Below, in pieces: positions 34,101-45,019 of a DNA stretch of 64,000 bases. Source of the DNA: Watersipora subatra. Its lineage: Eukaryota > Bryozoa > Gymnolaemata > Cheilostomatida > Watersiporidae. The notes beneath the pieces were generated by a model. It saw only the letters and a list, made by a program, of their open reading frames with translations, did no database searches and was not told the DNA's origin. The DNA is taken from NCBI RefSeq assembly GCF_963576615.1, contig NC_088714.1:3534001-3598000 (forward strand), given 5' to 3'. Every line of letters begins with the position of its first letter. Positions within the stretch are counted from its first letter, which is position 1. Both the position numbers and the translations under genes were made by a program.

Positions 34101-37100
34101 GTACTATATGGTATACCATTCAACTCACTCTCTTAGACACTTTCTCAGTGTTTCCAACATATATTATAAATACTAGTACACATTGCAGTCCAGTGCACCG
34201 CGAGAGCTTGTAATGAGTTATTCTTCATTATATGCATATTTAATTCATAAAGTGACAATCTTTTCGTAACACTTTTAGTGTGACTTCGGACAGACGAACA
34301 GACAGACGGCTCTTATTATAGTAAAGACTAGATGAATGTCCGGCGTTGCCCGGGTAATAAACAAGTTTTTGGACAGATTTATTTTAAATTTACATATACT
34401 ACATTTACCATTCTAACTTTTAAACTTCAAATCATGAGAAAAGTGTTTTGTCCAGTTCAAATAAATTAAAAGAAAAATAAAACAACTGTAAAGATGTTTA
34501 AAGTGAAATATTTGTCCGAACTAGATATCTGACCGAACAGAGAGAGAGAATGTAGATGCAAATCCTAATCGAGATAATATAACAGTCCACGTGTAAATGT
34601 TTTAAATTTAATATTTCTTAGCGATAGCCTCGAGGAAGAACCAGAAATCGAAGCCGGTAATAGGACATTTGAAAGCAAAACATCTCATTTGAAAATTACA
34701 AATTATAACGATAAGCTATGAATTTTGAAATGGCTTTTCCAAAATTTTTTAAAAAGCAAGAAAAATGCAAAAGGTTAATTATTAATTCTATCAATTAATA
34801 AAAAGTGCAACTCGTTTAGCCGTAAAAATACAATAAATAAAATAGTTGAGATATATAGGAACGGCTTAGTCTTGTGGTTAGGTGTGTGTGTTTGTATGAT
34901 TGCGGTAGCAAACTTTGTGAGGTCGAATTCAGCATGAAGTGCATTTTTCTTTCCTAAAACCTGATCGCTATAACTGGACAGAGAACAAACTTGGATATTT
35001 ATATACATGTATATAGATTAAAAATACTTTGTCTAAGAAGCTTATCAGAGATTATAGTAGCCAATATCTATGTTATTTTATGAAACATTTGTTAAGATGA
35101 TTTGACTAGGAATGTTACAGTCATAAAGATCCTCTCTCTTGAGGGTGTTCCAACACAATTTAGGTAACTTTAATGCGATGCGTACTGAAATTTTATTTAG
35201 CCAATTCCTTGACACCTGTTTCTTTCCACATGAATCTAGGAAAATAAACATACAATCACACAAAAAAGTTATTTTATGAGTTTTCATGTTCTATTTTTAT
35301 GCTATACCTTCTCAAGTGGCTCTTGTGGACTTTAATGCTGTCATGGCCAGTTGAATGGCTGACAACAATTTTAGCGTCTTTGCACTGACCATAGCTTTAT
35401 TGCCAATGGACCATAGCTTCATTGCCAATTGCAACATAATATATTATATGATGTATATGTTACAGACTTCTAGTTCCAATGCATATAAAGTTGAGATGAA
35501 ATAGAACGCACATAGTTATAATCTCATAGTTATAATCATAAAGCAAAACAATAGAATAATGACTGACATAAGTTATCAAGTTATTGATTTGCTGGTATGA
35601 TCTTGATGAAGATAAGTTATTTCATTTTCTTTGCGGATGCTTGTTAATTAGCTGCACGCATCCTCTGCAATTAGTTTGAAGGAATACTTACAATCATGTA
35701 CAAATGTAAAAGACCGCCCAATAATTTTCATACACTTGAACTCAATATAGTCAACTTAAATAAAAAACTATATACAATTTTAATTTTTGAAAACACTCTG
35801 TAAAATGTACACCTTTTTGTGATGTTATTGGAATGTTTGCAAGTTAAAAATTATTCTTCTTAATTGCACGATAGTCTCACACAATGAGATCTGCTCTGTA
35901 TCAATCAAAAATTAATAGGTAAGGCTAAAGTTCATTCTTTTTAGGCATTATGGTAAATTCCTTGTTTTTTTCAAATGTTTGATATTTCTACTTTCCAGTA
36001 TAAACTGAGTCTAATTTTTGATAGTTTAAGCACTTGTTTCCCAAAACAGCCGTTATTAAAAATATTTACATTTAACACTGCTCAGCAACGGCCAGAGTAT
36101 TATTTTTAAAGACTAGCTAAGAAAAACAGATAAAGGAGATTCTGAGCATTAAAATGCTAGTTTTGGTGTTCTTGTCCTTTTCGAAAACAAATTACTACAG
36201 GTTATATATATTTCAGAGACACTAGATTATTGTAGTATTATATAACTTGAATGCATTATTCGTAAATAGCATGCATTGTCGTAAATAGCTACATGTACGA
36301 GAACAAGAATTATCTTCTCTATAAAATGGAATAGCTATATTGGCGCGTTTACACATGCTTCATCAAGTTAATCTGATGCGAGTTGAAGGAATGTGAAATA
36401 TAATAAATACTAAAGAGAAATAACTTGCTGCTCTACAGTTGTACTAACTCACACATAACCAACTATTGCTAGGGGAAGTAGCACCACAGACCAGGTCTAG
36501 AAAATTGATAGAAGCGGGCAAGGAGGAGACGATGCCTATATGGTTGGGCTTTAAGAATAAAGAGGAAATGGAGCGCAAACTAAGAGACAAAAGAAGTAGC
36601 AGATATGTATGTAGGACTCCAACACTTCTCGCTGACATAACCAACCAACCTGGTATGTTTACACTGTGCAAGTTAACTTTATTGTTCATAAACTGACCTC
36701 TGAGCTTGCTATCTCAATTGGCATCCCTTCGATAGTACATAGGCAGAACATTGGACAGAGGTATGGGAATGGGGTGATGTAAAACAATTGGAATAGCTCC
36801 GACGGTGTTTTGGTTATGTAAATTTGACAAGGGTGTTGATCCCACGACCAAACACGAGCGAAGTGATTGTTTGGGAGTTTTATGATAAATGCATATGTGC
36901 ACACAACTCACGAAAATTATTCATCATCGGCCATACCCAAACCCTTCTACCAAAATCTCATCCAAAAATTTAATCATTTTTGTGTGAAGTCGTTCAAGTA
37001 TAATAATGATACAAAACACATAAACCTATTTAAATATGTTACCAAGTCTTTGAAATTTGTAGACAATATCCTAAAACTTACCCATCTGATCGGATTATAC

Positions 37101-38885
37101 ATGAATAGAAAGGTTAATTTGGCCGAAAATCGCCATTAAAATTTGACAAGCCTTCTTTAATCAAAAGTAAGACCGGCCATCAAAACGCCCATAAAGTCGT
37201 GTGACAGATGGTATAACCATAAAGCCATACGCATTTTACGAGAAAAACGTGCACATTTCATCACTAGTCTATGGCATTGTACAATTGCCTAAGGTTTCTG
37301 TAATAAACGTAGAAGTACTGAAAAGTAATCGTTTCTTTTTGCCGATTCTGCCGGACTCTGACATTTTGGACACTTATAATGAGTACTTTGGTATTCCAAC
37401 TGATGTCCAAAGCAGTGAAAGTAAAGGAAATGATGATGATATTTTTCTAACGATTTTTTTAAGATTATTACAATATTTAATTGTAGGAATAATTATTCGA
37501 TTTTATAAGATTTAGTTACAAGAATAATCATTCAAATTTACAAGATCAAAGTATATAGTGACTGATGGTGTGCAATATGTTACTGGTATTATTTTTCTAA
37601 AGATTTTGTTGATGCTACGGCTGTGCCCAATATCGCGGTACTGCCAAGCCGTTTTTAATGTCTGCAAAATTAAGTAATAGGCCTACATTTTCTTATAGAT
37701 ATACATCTATTTCTATGACAACCAGCTGAAATCTGTTTAAATTTTTAAATTCAGCATAATTTGTTGGATATAAATACAGAAATCTAGATAAATATCACAA
37801 CTTCTTGATATTGGTTGCTATGGCGTTTTGAAATGTAAACAAAATTGTGCATTGGCTTTTGTTTCTCAAATTTTAATACCAGTTTTCTCAGAACTATGTT
37901 TTTGCACTAATGGTATTTTATGGTCAATAAACATGCATTCGGTTTATTGACCATAAAATCTGCTGTAATTAAGCTGGAATCAAATTTCTTTTCAAAATAA
38001 CTAAGAATTTTCTCCTTCTGCTAGTGTAGATAACTCTAAATCTCACACACCCGACTTAACCATGGTTTCTGTGGCATGACCCATTTCTTTATTGTGCTCC
38101 AGTTTGCAGAAAACTTCCAGACACACGTGAATGCTAATGCTTGCTTTCTGTTACAGATACTCTCAAAACCATTCTACATTCAACACAACCAACTTTCAAA
38201 CTGTGTATATTACACAGCATCTTGCCATTTTAATTCTAATATTACATTTCTCCTATTGCAGGAGAGAGATAGAAACATAATCTTTTCCTTTCATTATTGC
38301 TGTTTGTTGTACATAATAACACCCTATACATTGCAGCTACCATTGCAGTTATCCTATTGCACTGCAGTGTCATTTGACTGCTAATATTGCATTTCTCAAC
38401 CAGCAGTACCCTTTCTTTTTCCATTATCACTTTGGTCGTGGCCTGTATGACAGGGGAATTTATAGTGTATTTTAATAGTGGAAAATCAGGCAGGAAGGAT
38501 TTCAATCTGGCTACATCTCTAAATTGAACTCTTTGAAAAATTATGAAGTACATAAATTAACTGTATGAACCAAGTTGAATTGTTACCGGAAATACGACGA
38601 ATTGTTTTCACACGACTCTCAAGCTAATAGTCAGACTATAGGTGAAAACTGTCAACTTTCACTATTCTATGGTTTCTACATAAATACTATTTGAGATTAT
38701 CAATCATTCGTGTTTAGAAGCCACTATGTAAACATGGTCAGAAATGACATTAGATTGGAAAAAATCTGAGTCTGTGTTGTAATATTAAATGAGTGTTTTG
38801 GTTTCTAGTTCTGCCTGAAGAAACTGACCTGATTCCTGATGCTAAGCTAGGGAGCTCAACAAATGGAGTTTCTCTCCAACCATGA
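31198..38885 (+). CDS. Unrecognised basic protein, 388 residues
   Basis: Nine coding exons with GT-AG borders and matching phases: 31198-31316, 31429-31579, 31690-31866, 32178-32261, 32667-32835, 33162-33208, 33448-33610, 36473-36652, 38809-38885. They sum to 1167 bases including TGA. The ATG at 31198 lies 16 bases inside an exon that follows a TTTGCAG acceptor, so a 5' UTR exon probably exists upstream. The protein is lysine/arginine-rich, with helical, coiled-coil-like stretches at about residues 30-90 and 180-230. A basic cluster RRKKK follows residue 120. The middle is acidic (DEDEICDVPAENDEKE), and a conserved-looking block PIWLGFKNKEEMERKL sits in exon 8. I see no signal peptide or membrane segment. 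I do not recognise the family; small basic axonemal or ciliary proteins look like this, but that is only an impression. The exon 3 donor (CAA then gtgcga) is weak. Introns carry SINEs and repeat copy B. Confidence 0.75.
31970..32155 (+). repeat. Degenerate AGTATAC-rich repeat in intron 3
   Basis: Loose reiterations of 'CAGTATACTAATAACA' and 'GTTAATAGTATA' over about 185 bases, with many internal inverted copies. It is non-coding and sits just before the exon 4 acceptor. Confidence 0.6.
32270..32505 (-). repeat. tRNA-derived SINE fragment in intron 4
   Basis: The minus strand reads GGCTGAGTAGTGTAGTGGTT then AGTATGCC, an A-box-like tRNA head, followed about 30 bases on by a B-box-like GCGAGTTCAATTC. 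Flanks are AT-rich. It resembles a true 5'-tRNA SINE rather than the internal-box family. Borders are uncertain. Confidence 0.6.
34262..35020 (+). repeat. SINE-like composite with internal tRNA-like box (copy 4)
   Basis: A GACAGACG-rich tail-like block is followed at 34335 by ATGAATGTCCGGCGTTGCCC, then a body (CAAGTTTTTGGACAGAT). A tRNA-like segment lies at about 34863-34935 (GGCTTAGTCTTGTGGTTAGG and GAGGTCGAATTC). It ends near 'CGCTATAACTGGACAGAG' and an AT tail. The same head and body start occurs alone at about 17549-17640. It lies in intron 7 of the 31198 gene. Confidence 0.55.
36841..38462 (+). repeat. Interspersed repeat family R1, copy B
   Basis: It begins ACGACCAAACACGAGCGAAG and ends GACAGGGGAATTTATAGT. 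It is collinear with copy A but longer, with an extra segment at about 37860-38215 that is absent from copies A and C and contains the hairpin at 37915. It holds a 104-codon frame at 37201-37515 whose counterpart in copy A is broken by stops. It lies in the last intron of the 31198 gene. Confidence 0.8.
37915..37959. repeat. Perfect 18-bp inverted repeat, 9-bp loop
   Basis: ATTTTATGGTCAATAAAC and its exact reverse complement around ATGCATTCG. It sits in the part of copy B that copies A and C lack. Confidence 0.9.
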
Positions 38886-39044
38886 TAATGGAAGCTCCAT
38901 GAAGATTTATGTATACAATGTATCACTATGCGAGCAAGGACAAATGAAACAAGAATTCAGGTTGCAAATGTTTGTCAGTGGCCTATCCAGGTTTATATAT
39001 TAACTCGTAACTTTTATACCATTGAATGATATACTACCACCAAA

Positions 39045-39050
39045 AATAAA
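39045..39050 (+). terminator. Candidate polyadenylation signal of the 31198-38885 gene
   Basis: AATAAA about 160 bases after the stop codon. Confidence 0.45.
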
Positions 39051-39069
39051 TGGCATCAAACTTTGCTGA

Positions 39070-39751
39070 AAGATATAGTTCAGTGTGAATCCAACAAACA
39101 CTTTTATAATATTAGACTATTTGGGTCTTATTGTGTGCTGCATAAATTAATTTTCCCAACTTGAATCTTGTGAAAAGAAACAGCAACTCAAAAAGCTGAT
39201 GGTAGAAACCTTGAACATCAAGGGAGCCTAAGAGGCCGACACAAACTTGAATAATTGGTATATATCGTAGATGTTAATTAGATATCAATTACATATGCCA
39301 AATAAATTGCATACCTCAAAGCTATCTTTTGACTGCATTTTCATAAATGGCGGTCAATTTAACGCAAACTTACACGTGCTCAAAAAAATCCATTATGTCA
39401 TTAATGCTTTTGGCAATCACCATAAATTGTTAGTCAGAAAAACAATAAATATATTACGATATAATATGAAAGTTTTTTTGCTGAAGAATGATAAAATTGT
39501 CTACAGCCATAAGCATCATTGCTGCTTTCAAATAATTTGATTGAACATAAACTCAAAAGACTCAAATAAACTTGAAATACTTTTTGCTGCAAGTGATCTA
39601 TGGAATCTGACAAATTTAGACCGAGCAAAACATCATCAAATAAACAAGTGTGTACACAATTGTGAAAAATAATGCAAAACCGGTGTTTTTAGAGAGCTAC
39701 ATTAAAAAAATTAGTACAGCAAATGGAAATCTATTAACTTCTCGACTTGTG
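39070..39751. other. Spacer between convergent genes
   Basis: AT-rich, no gene recognised. It probably contains the 3' UTRs of both converging genes. Frames at 39271-39540 (plus) and 39434-39628 (minus) show no family resemblance. Confidence 0.5.
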
Positions 39752-41995
39752 TCAGTTTTGAATGCTGCTGTAAAACTGTTGCAACTCCGGTCTGAATCTT
39801 AAGAAGTCTTTCAAGAACCAAGCAATAGGTAACTGATCTATGACCGATATTTCCCAGCTACTATCGGCTACAACATCCATCATTGAGGTTAACGCGCGAG
39901 GAACTGGTTCAGTGAGTAGTCGAGAGAAGCCGATCTGCTTCCTTACGGCTGCCCTGGAAAGAGCCTGCAGACTGGACACTCGCCCTTGCTTCCACTCCGC
40001 TGTAACAAGGTCACCATTGTTCTCATCATCCATAAGGTTAACCAAGTTCTCACGTTCTTGGTCCGTAGCAAACACCCACGTGATAGGGAGAAAGCAAGGT
40101 CCATGACATCTTCTGATACAACAGCAACATTTCAAAGAAGTTTTGTAACCTTTGAGCAACAACTGTATGCAAATGAGCCAGTTATTTATTGTGTGAGAAC
40201 AAGTAGTCGGGCTGTTACGAGCCTCCGCGAGCCTCACAGAATTGTGTGTAACACAAAGCTGCTGATATACTTGCTGCTGCTCTTCTAAAGACCGTCGTGA
40301 GAGGAATTTCAAAATGTCAAGGTGTGGAGAGATCAAAATATCAGCTACACGAGGAATGCGTAAAATATGACATGCTTCTATCACTGTTTCGGCAGTAAGC
40401 TGAAGGGAAGAAGTTCGTTCCAAAAGTTCAATGATAATATCAAAAGTTTGCACATTTTGAAGGCATTTATTCAGCAGAATTCCAATGGGATCATGATGTG
40501 TAAGATTCTGGTTCGAAAGAACTAGCCTGTTAATATTGAACGTGAAGCTGGAATCTAGTAACATCTGTACACTGTCTCCAATGGCATGTTCAGAAATGCA
40601 TTCTAGTATAGCATCAGCAGCAGCGCAGACAGGATGTGAAGTTTGAATAAGGCTGATGCGAGCTGCATCAACTTCCTCGGTTTGCTTCTGGTACTTTGAA
40701 ACAGCTTGTTGGTATGATTGTAGAAACGCAGCGCAGGATTTCATAGACATAAGATATTTTATGAACTCTTGTTTACTCCAGATAGAACCCCTCAAAGCAT
40801 ATGACAGAGTGGGAAGTGAAGAAAGAACACGGGCTCTTCCAAAAAAAAACCATGTTCCTTCTTCCCATACATTTTCTACATACTGAAAACGGAAACCATT
40901 TTCAACCATCCATGCTAAAACTTTTGTATCCCCTTTTTCGCAAATAATTTGTAAAGCTGAGCTATTATTAATTACGGTAGTGAAAAGCTCCCAAAATTTG
41001 TCACTGACGCAGTTGTTAGATTGGTATTCCTTGTGCAGATTCTTAGTCAACTGCATTCCTTCTAACCAGCCTTCGACCACACAGTAAGCCATTAGCGATG
41101 TTGGCAAACTCGTCGCACTGTATGATGTGTAGGACGAATCGGAGAACTTGCCTATATCGTTATGACTATACGCTGGATCCAAGCCAGCTTTTAATAGGCT
41201 TTGCAAAATACTTGCATTCTTGTTTTTAACAACTTTATATGGCAGAGCATCATAGAAACTGGCACATCCCAAGTGAGTGTTCACGTCTACATCGCATTTT
41301 GTAATGAGTATTTTAGCTATGCTGGTGCCTTGAGTGCAGTCAGATGATATCGCGTAATATACTGCATTTAAACCATGTACATTTTTACAAAAGAGATCAT
41401 CATGGTCAAGATAAGGGAGTAATAGGTTCACTGCCTCCACATTAGCAAGAGCAGCAGCCACAGTTAAAGGACCGGTGCCATCACGAGTGAGCCTCTGGGC
41501 CAGATGGTGATCTTGCTGAAGCAGTGCTTGAAGACATCGCGAGTCTCTAAGCTCAGCAGCGTAGTGGATAGCTTGCCAGCCAGCCATGTTGCACATGGTC
41601 AATGGTTTCTCATCCCTTTTATACTTCCTTGCAAGTGAAAGCAACTTATCATAGTCGTTGCTTCGACATGCCTACAATATAGGCGATGAACGTTAAATAC
41701 TTCTATCAATATCCATAAACAGATGATCATTTGTTGCATGCCAATAAAATCCTTAGTTGGTAGATAATCTGACAGGCACAAAATGCTATTAATCATATAG
41801 CAGAACAAAAGATGAACTGTTCGTTTGACAAATAACATATACAATAGATCAACACACGAGCTTCTACTGTTCTTGAGCCCATCTAATGGCTTAGGAACGT
41901 CTTGGAATGGCTTAGGAACGTCTTACTTCTATAAGAGGATGCATTCTTCCAGTTATTAACTCTTCAATAGACTCGTATGTATCATTCTCATCCAT
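39752..41995 (-). CDS. Ankyrin-repeat protein with SOCS-box-like C terminus
   Basis: Two minus-strand exons: 41995-41927 (23 codons from ATG, donor GTAAGA) and 41671-39752 (640 codons including stop, acceptor TTGTAG), joined in phase 0, giving 662 residues. The first exon follows an acceptor at 42003, so a 5' UTR exon lies further upstream. Residues about 50-190 hold four ankyrin-like repeats (motifs GWQAIHYAAELRD, GTGPLTVAAALANVEAVNLL, GLNAVYYAI, and one ending LLKAGLDP). A helical middle follows, with a cysteine run (KCCCCIRRC) near residue 550. The last 75 residues (SLQALSRAAVRKQIG then LPIAWFLKDFLRF) resemble a SOCS box, with the helix that binds elongin BC and the LP-containing cullin-5 segment. 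If so, this is an ASB-type substrate receptor of a cullin-5 ubiquitin ligase. The ankyrin call is firm and the SOCS call is moderate. It is convergent with the upstream gene. Confidence 0.85.
41885..41924 (-). repeat. 19-bp direct repeat next to a splice donor
   Basis: AATGGCTTAGGAACGTCTT occurs at 41885-41903 and again at 41906-41924 (period 21). On the gene strand it starts just inside the intron, 2 bases after the exon 1 boundary. Confidence 0.85.
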
Positions 41996-42002
41996 CGCTT
42001 GC

Positions 42003-42866
42003 CTGAAATTTTAAAAAAGAACTACAGTAGACCCTGCTATAATGTATAATTCTTATAATGTGAATTCCAGATAATACAAAAAAATTATGTCAAGTTTTTG
42101 CTTTCTACCACCTAAAAGATTTCATACAATGTCAAGTCAGGCGAGTTTTCAAAATCGATTTGAATGTTAGCTTATCTCGCCGCACTTGCGGAAGAACAAA
42201 CGATGTGCATGTAGCGTTATATATATTATATAACTTTCGCAACATTATAGTTCGTTGTGATAGATTGTCAGATGTTGCGATAAAACAGTGAACAGTTGCT
42301 GCGCAATTGTTCATAAATACAAAGGCGATCAATTGGTACAGGTTTTACAGTGTCGTTCTACCAATCTGAATGTGAAAAGTTGGAGTATCGTCAAAAGTTC
42401 TCTTTTATCCTAACATTGACCTTTTATCCTAACCTTGACCCCTGGGCACAAATAGACGACGAGCAGGTAGTACTGTAGTTTCATGTTTGAGCTGCTCAAG
42501 AAAATGTTCATATTTTGTACTTTGTACTATTTAATCTACAATAGTCTCATTACTTTCATTAGTATATAATATATATCGAAGCTAACATTTTGTGTTCACA
42601 TTTTGGATAACTAGTGTTTCTGACTGAAACGAGGTTAAGCCCAAAAAATTCTCTACTTCTTGCACACTTGGTCAACAGAATGCTCATGAGCATTAACATT
42701 TTACTAGTACCCTAGGACACTTGTATTTCGCTATTATTTAGTTTCGTGAGTAGCACACAGAGTAAAATTTCACTGCAACTTAATTTCACAGCTCTGATGA
42801 GTGCGAAAATATAGTGATGTGAAAATAAATGCAGTGGAACAAACATAATTAGATTCCTCAGGTTGA
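42003..42866. other. Upstream of the ankyrin gene, nothing recognised
   Basis: AT-rich sequence that probably contains the 5' intron and UTR or promoter of the minus-strand ankyrin gene. I see no clear motif. A short duplication 'CCTTTTATCCTAAC' occurs near 42405-42435. Confidence 0.4.
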
Positions 42867-42874
42867 GTTCACCG

Positions 42875-43652
42875 CAGGCCTGTATTCACTGGTTGCAAGT
42901 TGGGGAGGCTAATGTTAGGCGACTAGTTATGAACACCTGGGGGTGTTGAAGGGGCGGTGTAAGCCCCCAACAAGTTTTTATTATGTAGGGCCTCAGCCAG
43001 GCCTCTCGTGTGAAGTTTTAAAAATTTTTATCGGAAAGTACCAACATTTTTCTATTTTTAGAGATTTGTTTTAGGTGATGTGACTGATGAGGCGTTTTTA
43101 AATTAAAATAGGCAAAACTTGACCGCAGTTATAACGCTCAGAAAAAAGACATCTTTTTCTTTTGAGCGTTTTAACAAAGATCAATTTTGCGATTTTATTT
43201 TAAGTTCATACTGAGGTTTCCACGCTTTCGATGGGACATGGCCAAGTGGATGTTTGATAAAACTTGATATTTTGCAAACCTTTATAAAGGTCGTTAACAA
43301 GAATATTTTGCCACTGATGATGATAATAATGATGCCTAAGAACTACTAAAAGTTGATGTTTGTCTCTATGGCTTGGAATAAAGTGATATTCTACAGCGAT
43401 AAAAACCGTCTCCGTAGCCGTTGGGCAAATAACTTTTCGAATAAATGATGTTGAGGTCGAGTTATCTGAAGCAATTTATCATTGTGTGGGAACGGACCAA
43501 ACAAATCCGTTCGAGTTAACCTTGTGTTTAAGATGAAATGTTACATTTTATCCGAGGGCGAGTTATCTGAGTTTGACTGTATTTAACCGCGGAAAGTTCC
43601 TAAAAAGTTGGGACGGCTCAGCCGGCCAGCCGCCCCAAGGAATACGGGCCTG
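42875..43652. mobile_element. 778-bp hAT MITE (CAGGCCTGTATTC ends)
   Basis: The left end CAGGCCTGTATTCACTGG and the right end, read inverted, CAGGCCCGTATTCCTTGG are terminal repeats. They are flanked by 8-bp duplications GTTCACCG (42867-42874) and GTTCACCA (43653-43660), identical in 7 of 8 bases. The same termini border the composite element at 46435-53649. It has no gene and carries a fragment of the 22075-type element at 43060-43585. Confidence 0.85.
43060..43585 (-). repeat. Truncated copy of the 22075-22790 TIR element
   Basis: Inverted relative to the intron 17 copy. Shared blocks include GGTCGAGTTATCTGAAGCAA, the AACGCTCA/TGAGCGTT pair, and the terminal GAGTTTGACTGTA at 43572. The other end is missing. 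It is nested inside, or became part of, the hAT MITE. Confidence 0.75.
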
Positions 43653-43660
43653 GTTCACCA

Positions 43661-44899
43661 ATAAAGATTTTTTTTAATTTGGGACTAGTTTGTAATTGTG
43701 AACTGCAGATAGAATGGTGTGGGCGAGGTCGATAATGCAATTTCATCGCTTGCTGCCATTTGTTTCTTGGACAATCAATGAACAAAGCTATTTAATTTCG
43801 CGTTTTCGCTCGTTCGTTACGATAGTTTAGTTTCGCACATTAAATTTTCGCAAGAGGATGACTCCGCGAAAATGCAAAAGTTAGATGAGGCGAATACATA
43901 AGTGTCCTAGGGTATGTCAATTATAGCATCATGTGAACTCAGCGCAATCTATACAAAGAACAAAGTAACTGTCCAATAAAGGGCTAGTCCTAACATTGTC
44001 ACAATTACTGAATACTATGAGAGCTGAAACCAGTTTATGCTATCTGCTTTGCTAAAAAAATTGCAATTAAAACAATACTTGACATATTGAACTGATGATA
44101 GAGTAAATATAAAATTCTTGAGTTCAATGGATGAAAGATTCCGTTCTTTCAGAATGGAATCAGATGAAACCCATTAAAGATTACTGAGCTAGAAGTTGAT
44201 TGTGACTGATAAGGGACTCACTGCACTAATAACTGCATCAATCAGCCTATTTTGCAAGGTGTATGATAACAAAATTGACAAATGGTAAACATCTATAAAA
44301 GTGATAAAACTAGCAAAATGATAACACTACAGACCATCAACCACACGAATTCCATTGCGTAAATCATGTAAATGTATATCTGATGAAAAGAAATCTTTTG
44401 TTGTCATCAGATATACAGGTTTTTTGTTTAAAAAAACTTGTGTGAAAGAACAAGTGCTGCCTGATGCGGTCAAAAGGTATTACTATAGAAGTTGCTTGAG
44501 ATTATTTATAAAAGTCATTAATGTTTTTCGAAACCCAAAAGATATCAAATGAGCACGGCAGCAGAAAGAGAATCCATCCAAGCGATGAGTGACTTGTAAG
44601 GATTGAACAAGTAAGACATATTATCATATATAAATCACAAATGCAAAACTACATGTAAAATAATAGTAATTATGAGCAACTCATGTATAATAATGCATGT
44701 TTGTACATGCAGTTCATTTATGCGATGTTTAAGATGACAAGAATTATGGTTGAATTTACTTATAAGACATTGTAATTCCTTTAACAATGAGTAGGGAATA
44801 CTTCCACCAACAATCACAAGATAATCTCTCAAATTAAAGTTGATTTGAAAGCATCTGTACAACATTTGAAGCCTAGTCCCCATATAAATCTAATATACA

Positions 44900-44900
<1 letters not shown>
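43661..44900. other. No gene recognised
   Basis: AT-rich sequence. Frames at 44355-44552 (plus) and 44635-44883 (minus) lack family resemblance or splice context. Confidence 0.5.

Positions 44901-44968
<68 letters not shown>
44901..44968. repeat. (TA)34 microsatellite
   Basis: Uninterrupted TA dinucleotides, about 34 units. A shorter TA run lies at 45415-45432 inside repeat copy C. Confidence 0.97.
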
Positions 44969-44971
<3 letters not shown>

Positions 44972-45019
44972 ATGTTTCATTAATAAAAAGACAAAGATGT
45001 GGCCTACAATAATGACTAG

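Noticed and set aside
37201..37515. 104-codon frame in repeat copy B
   Set aside because: The counterpart in copy A has stops and shifts and copy C is broken; kept only as a note on the repeat.
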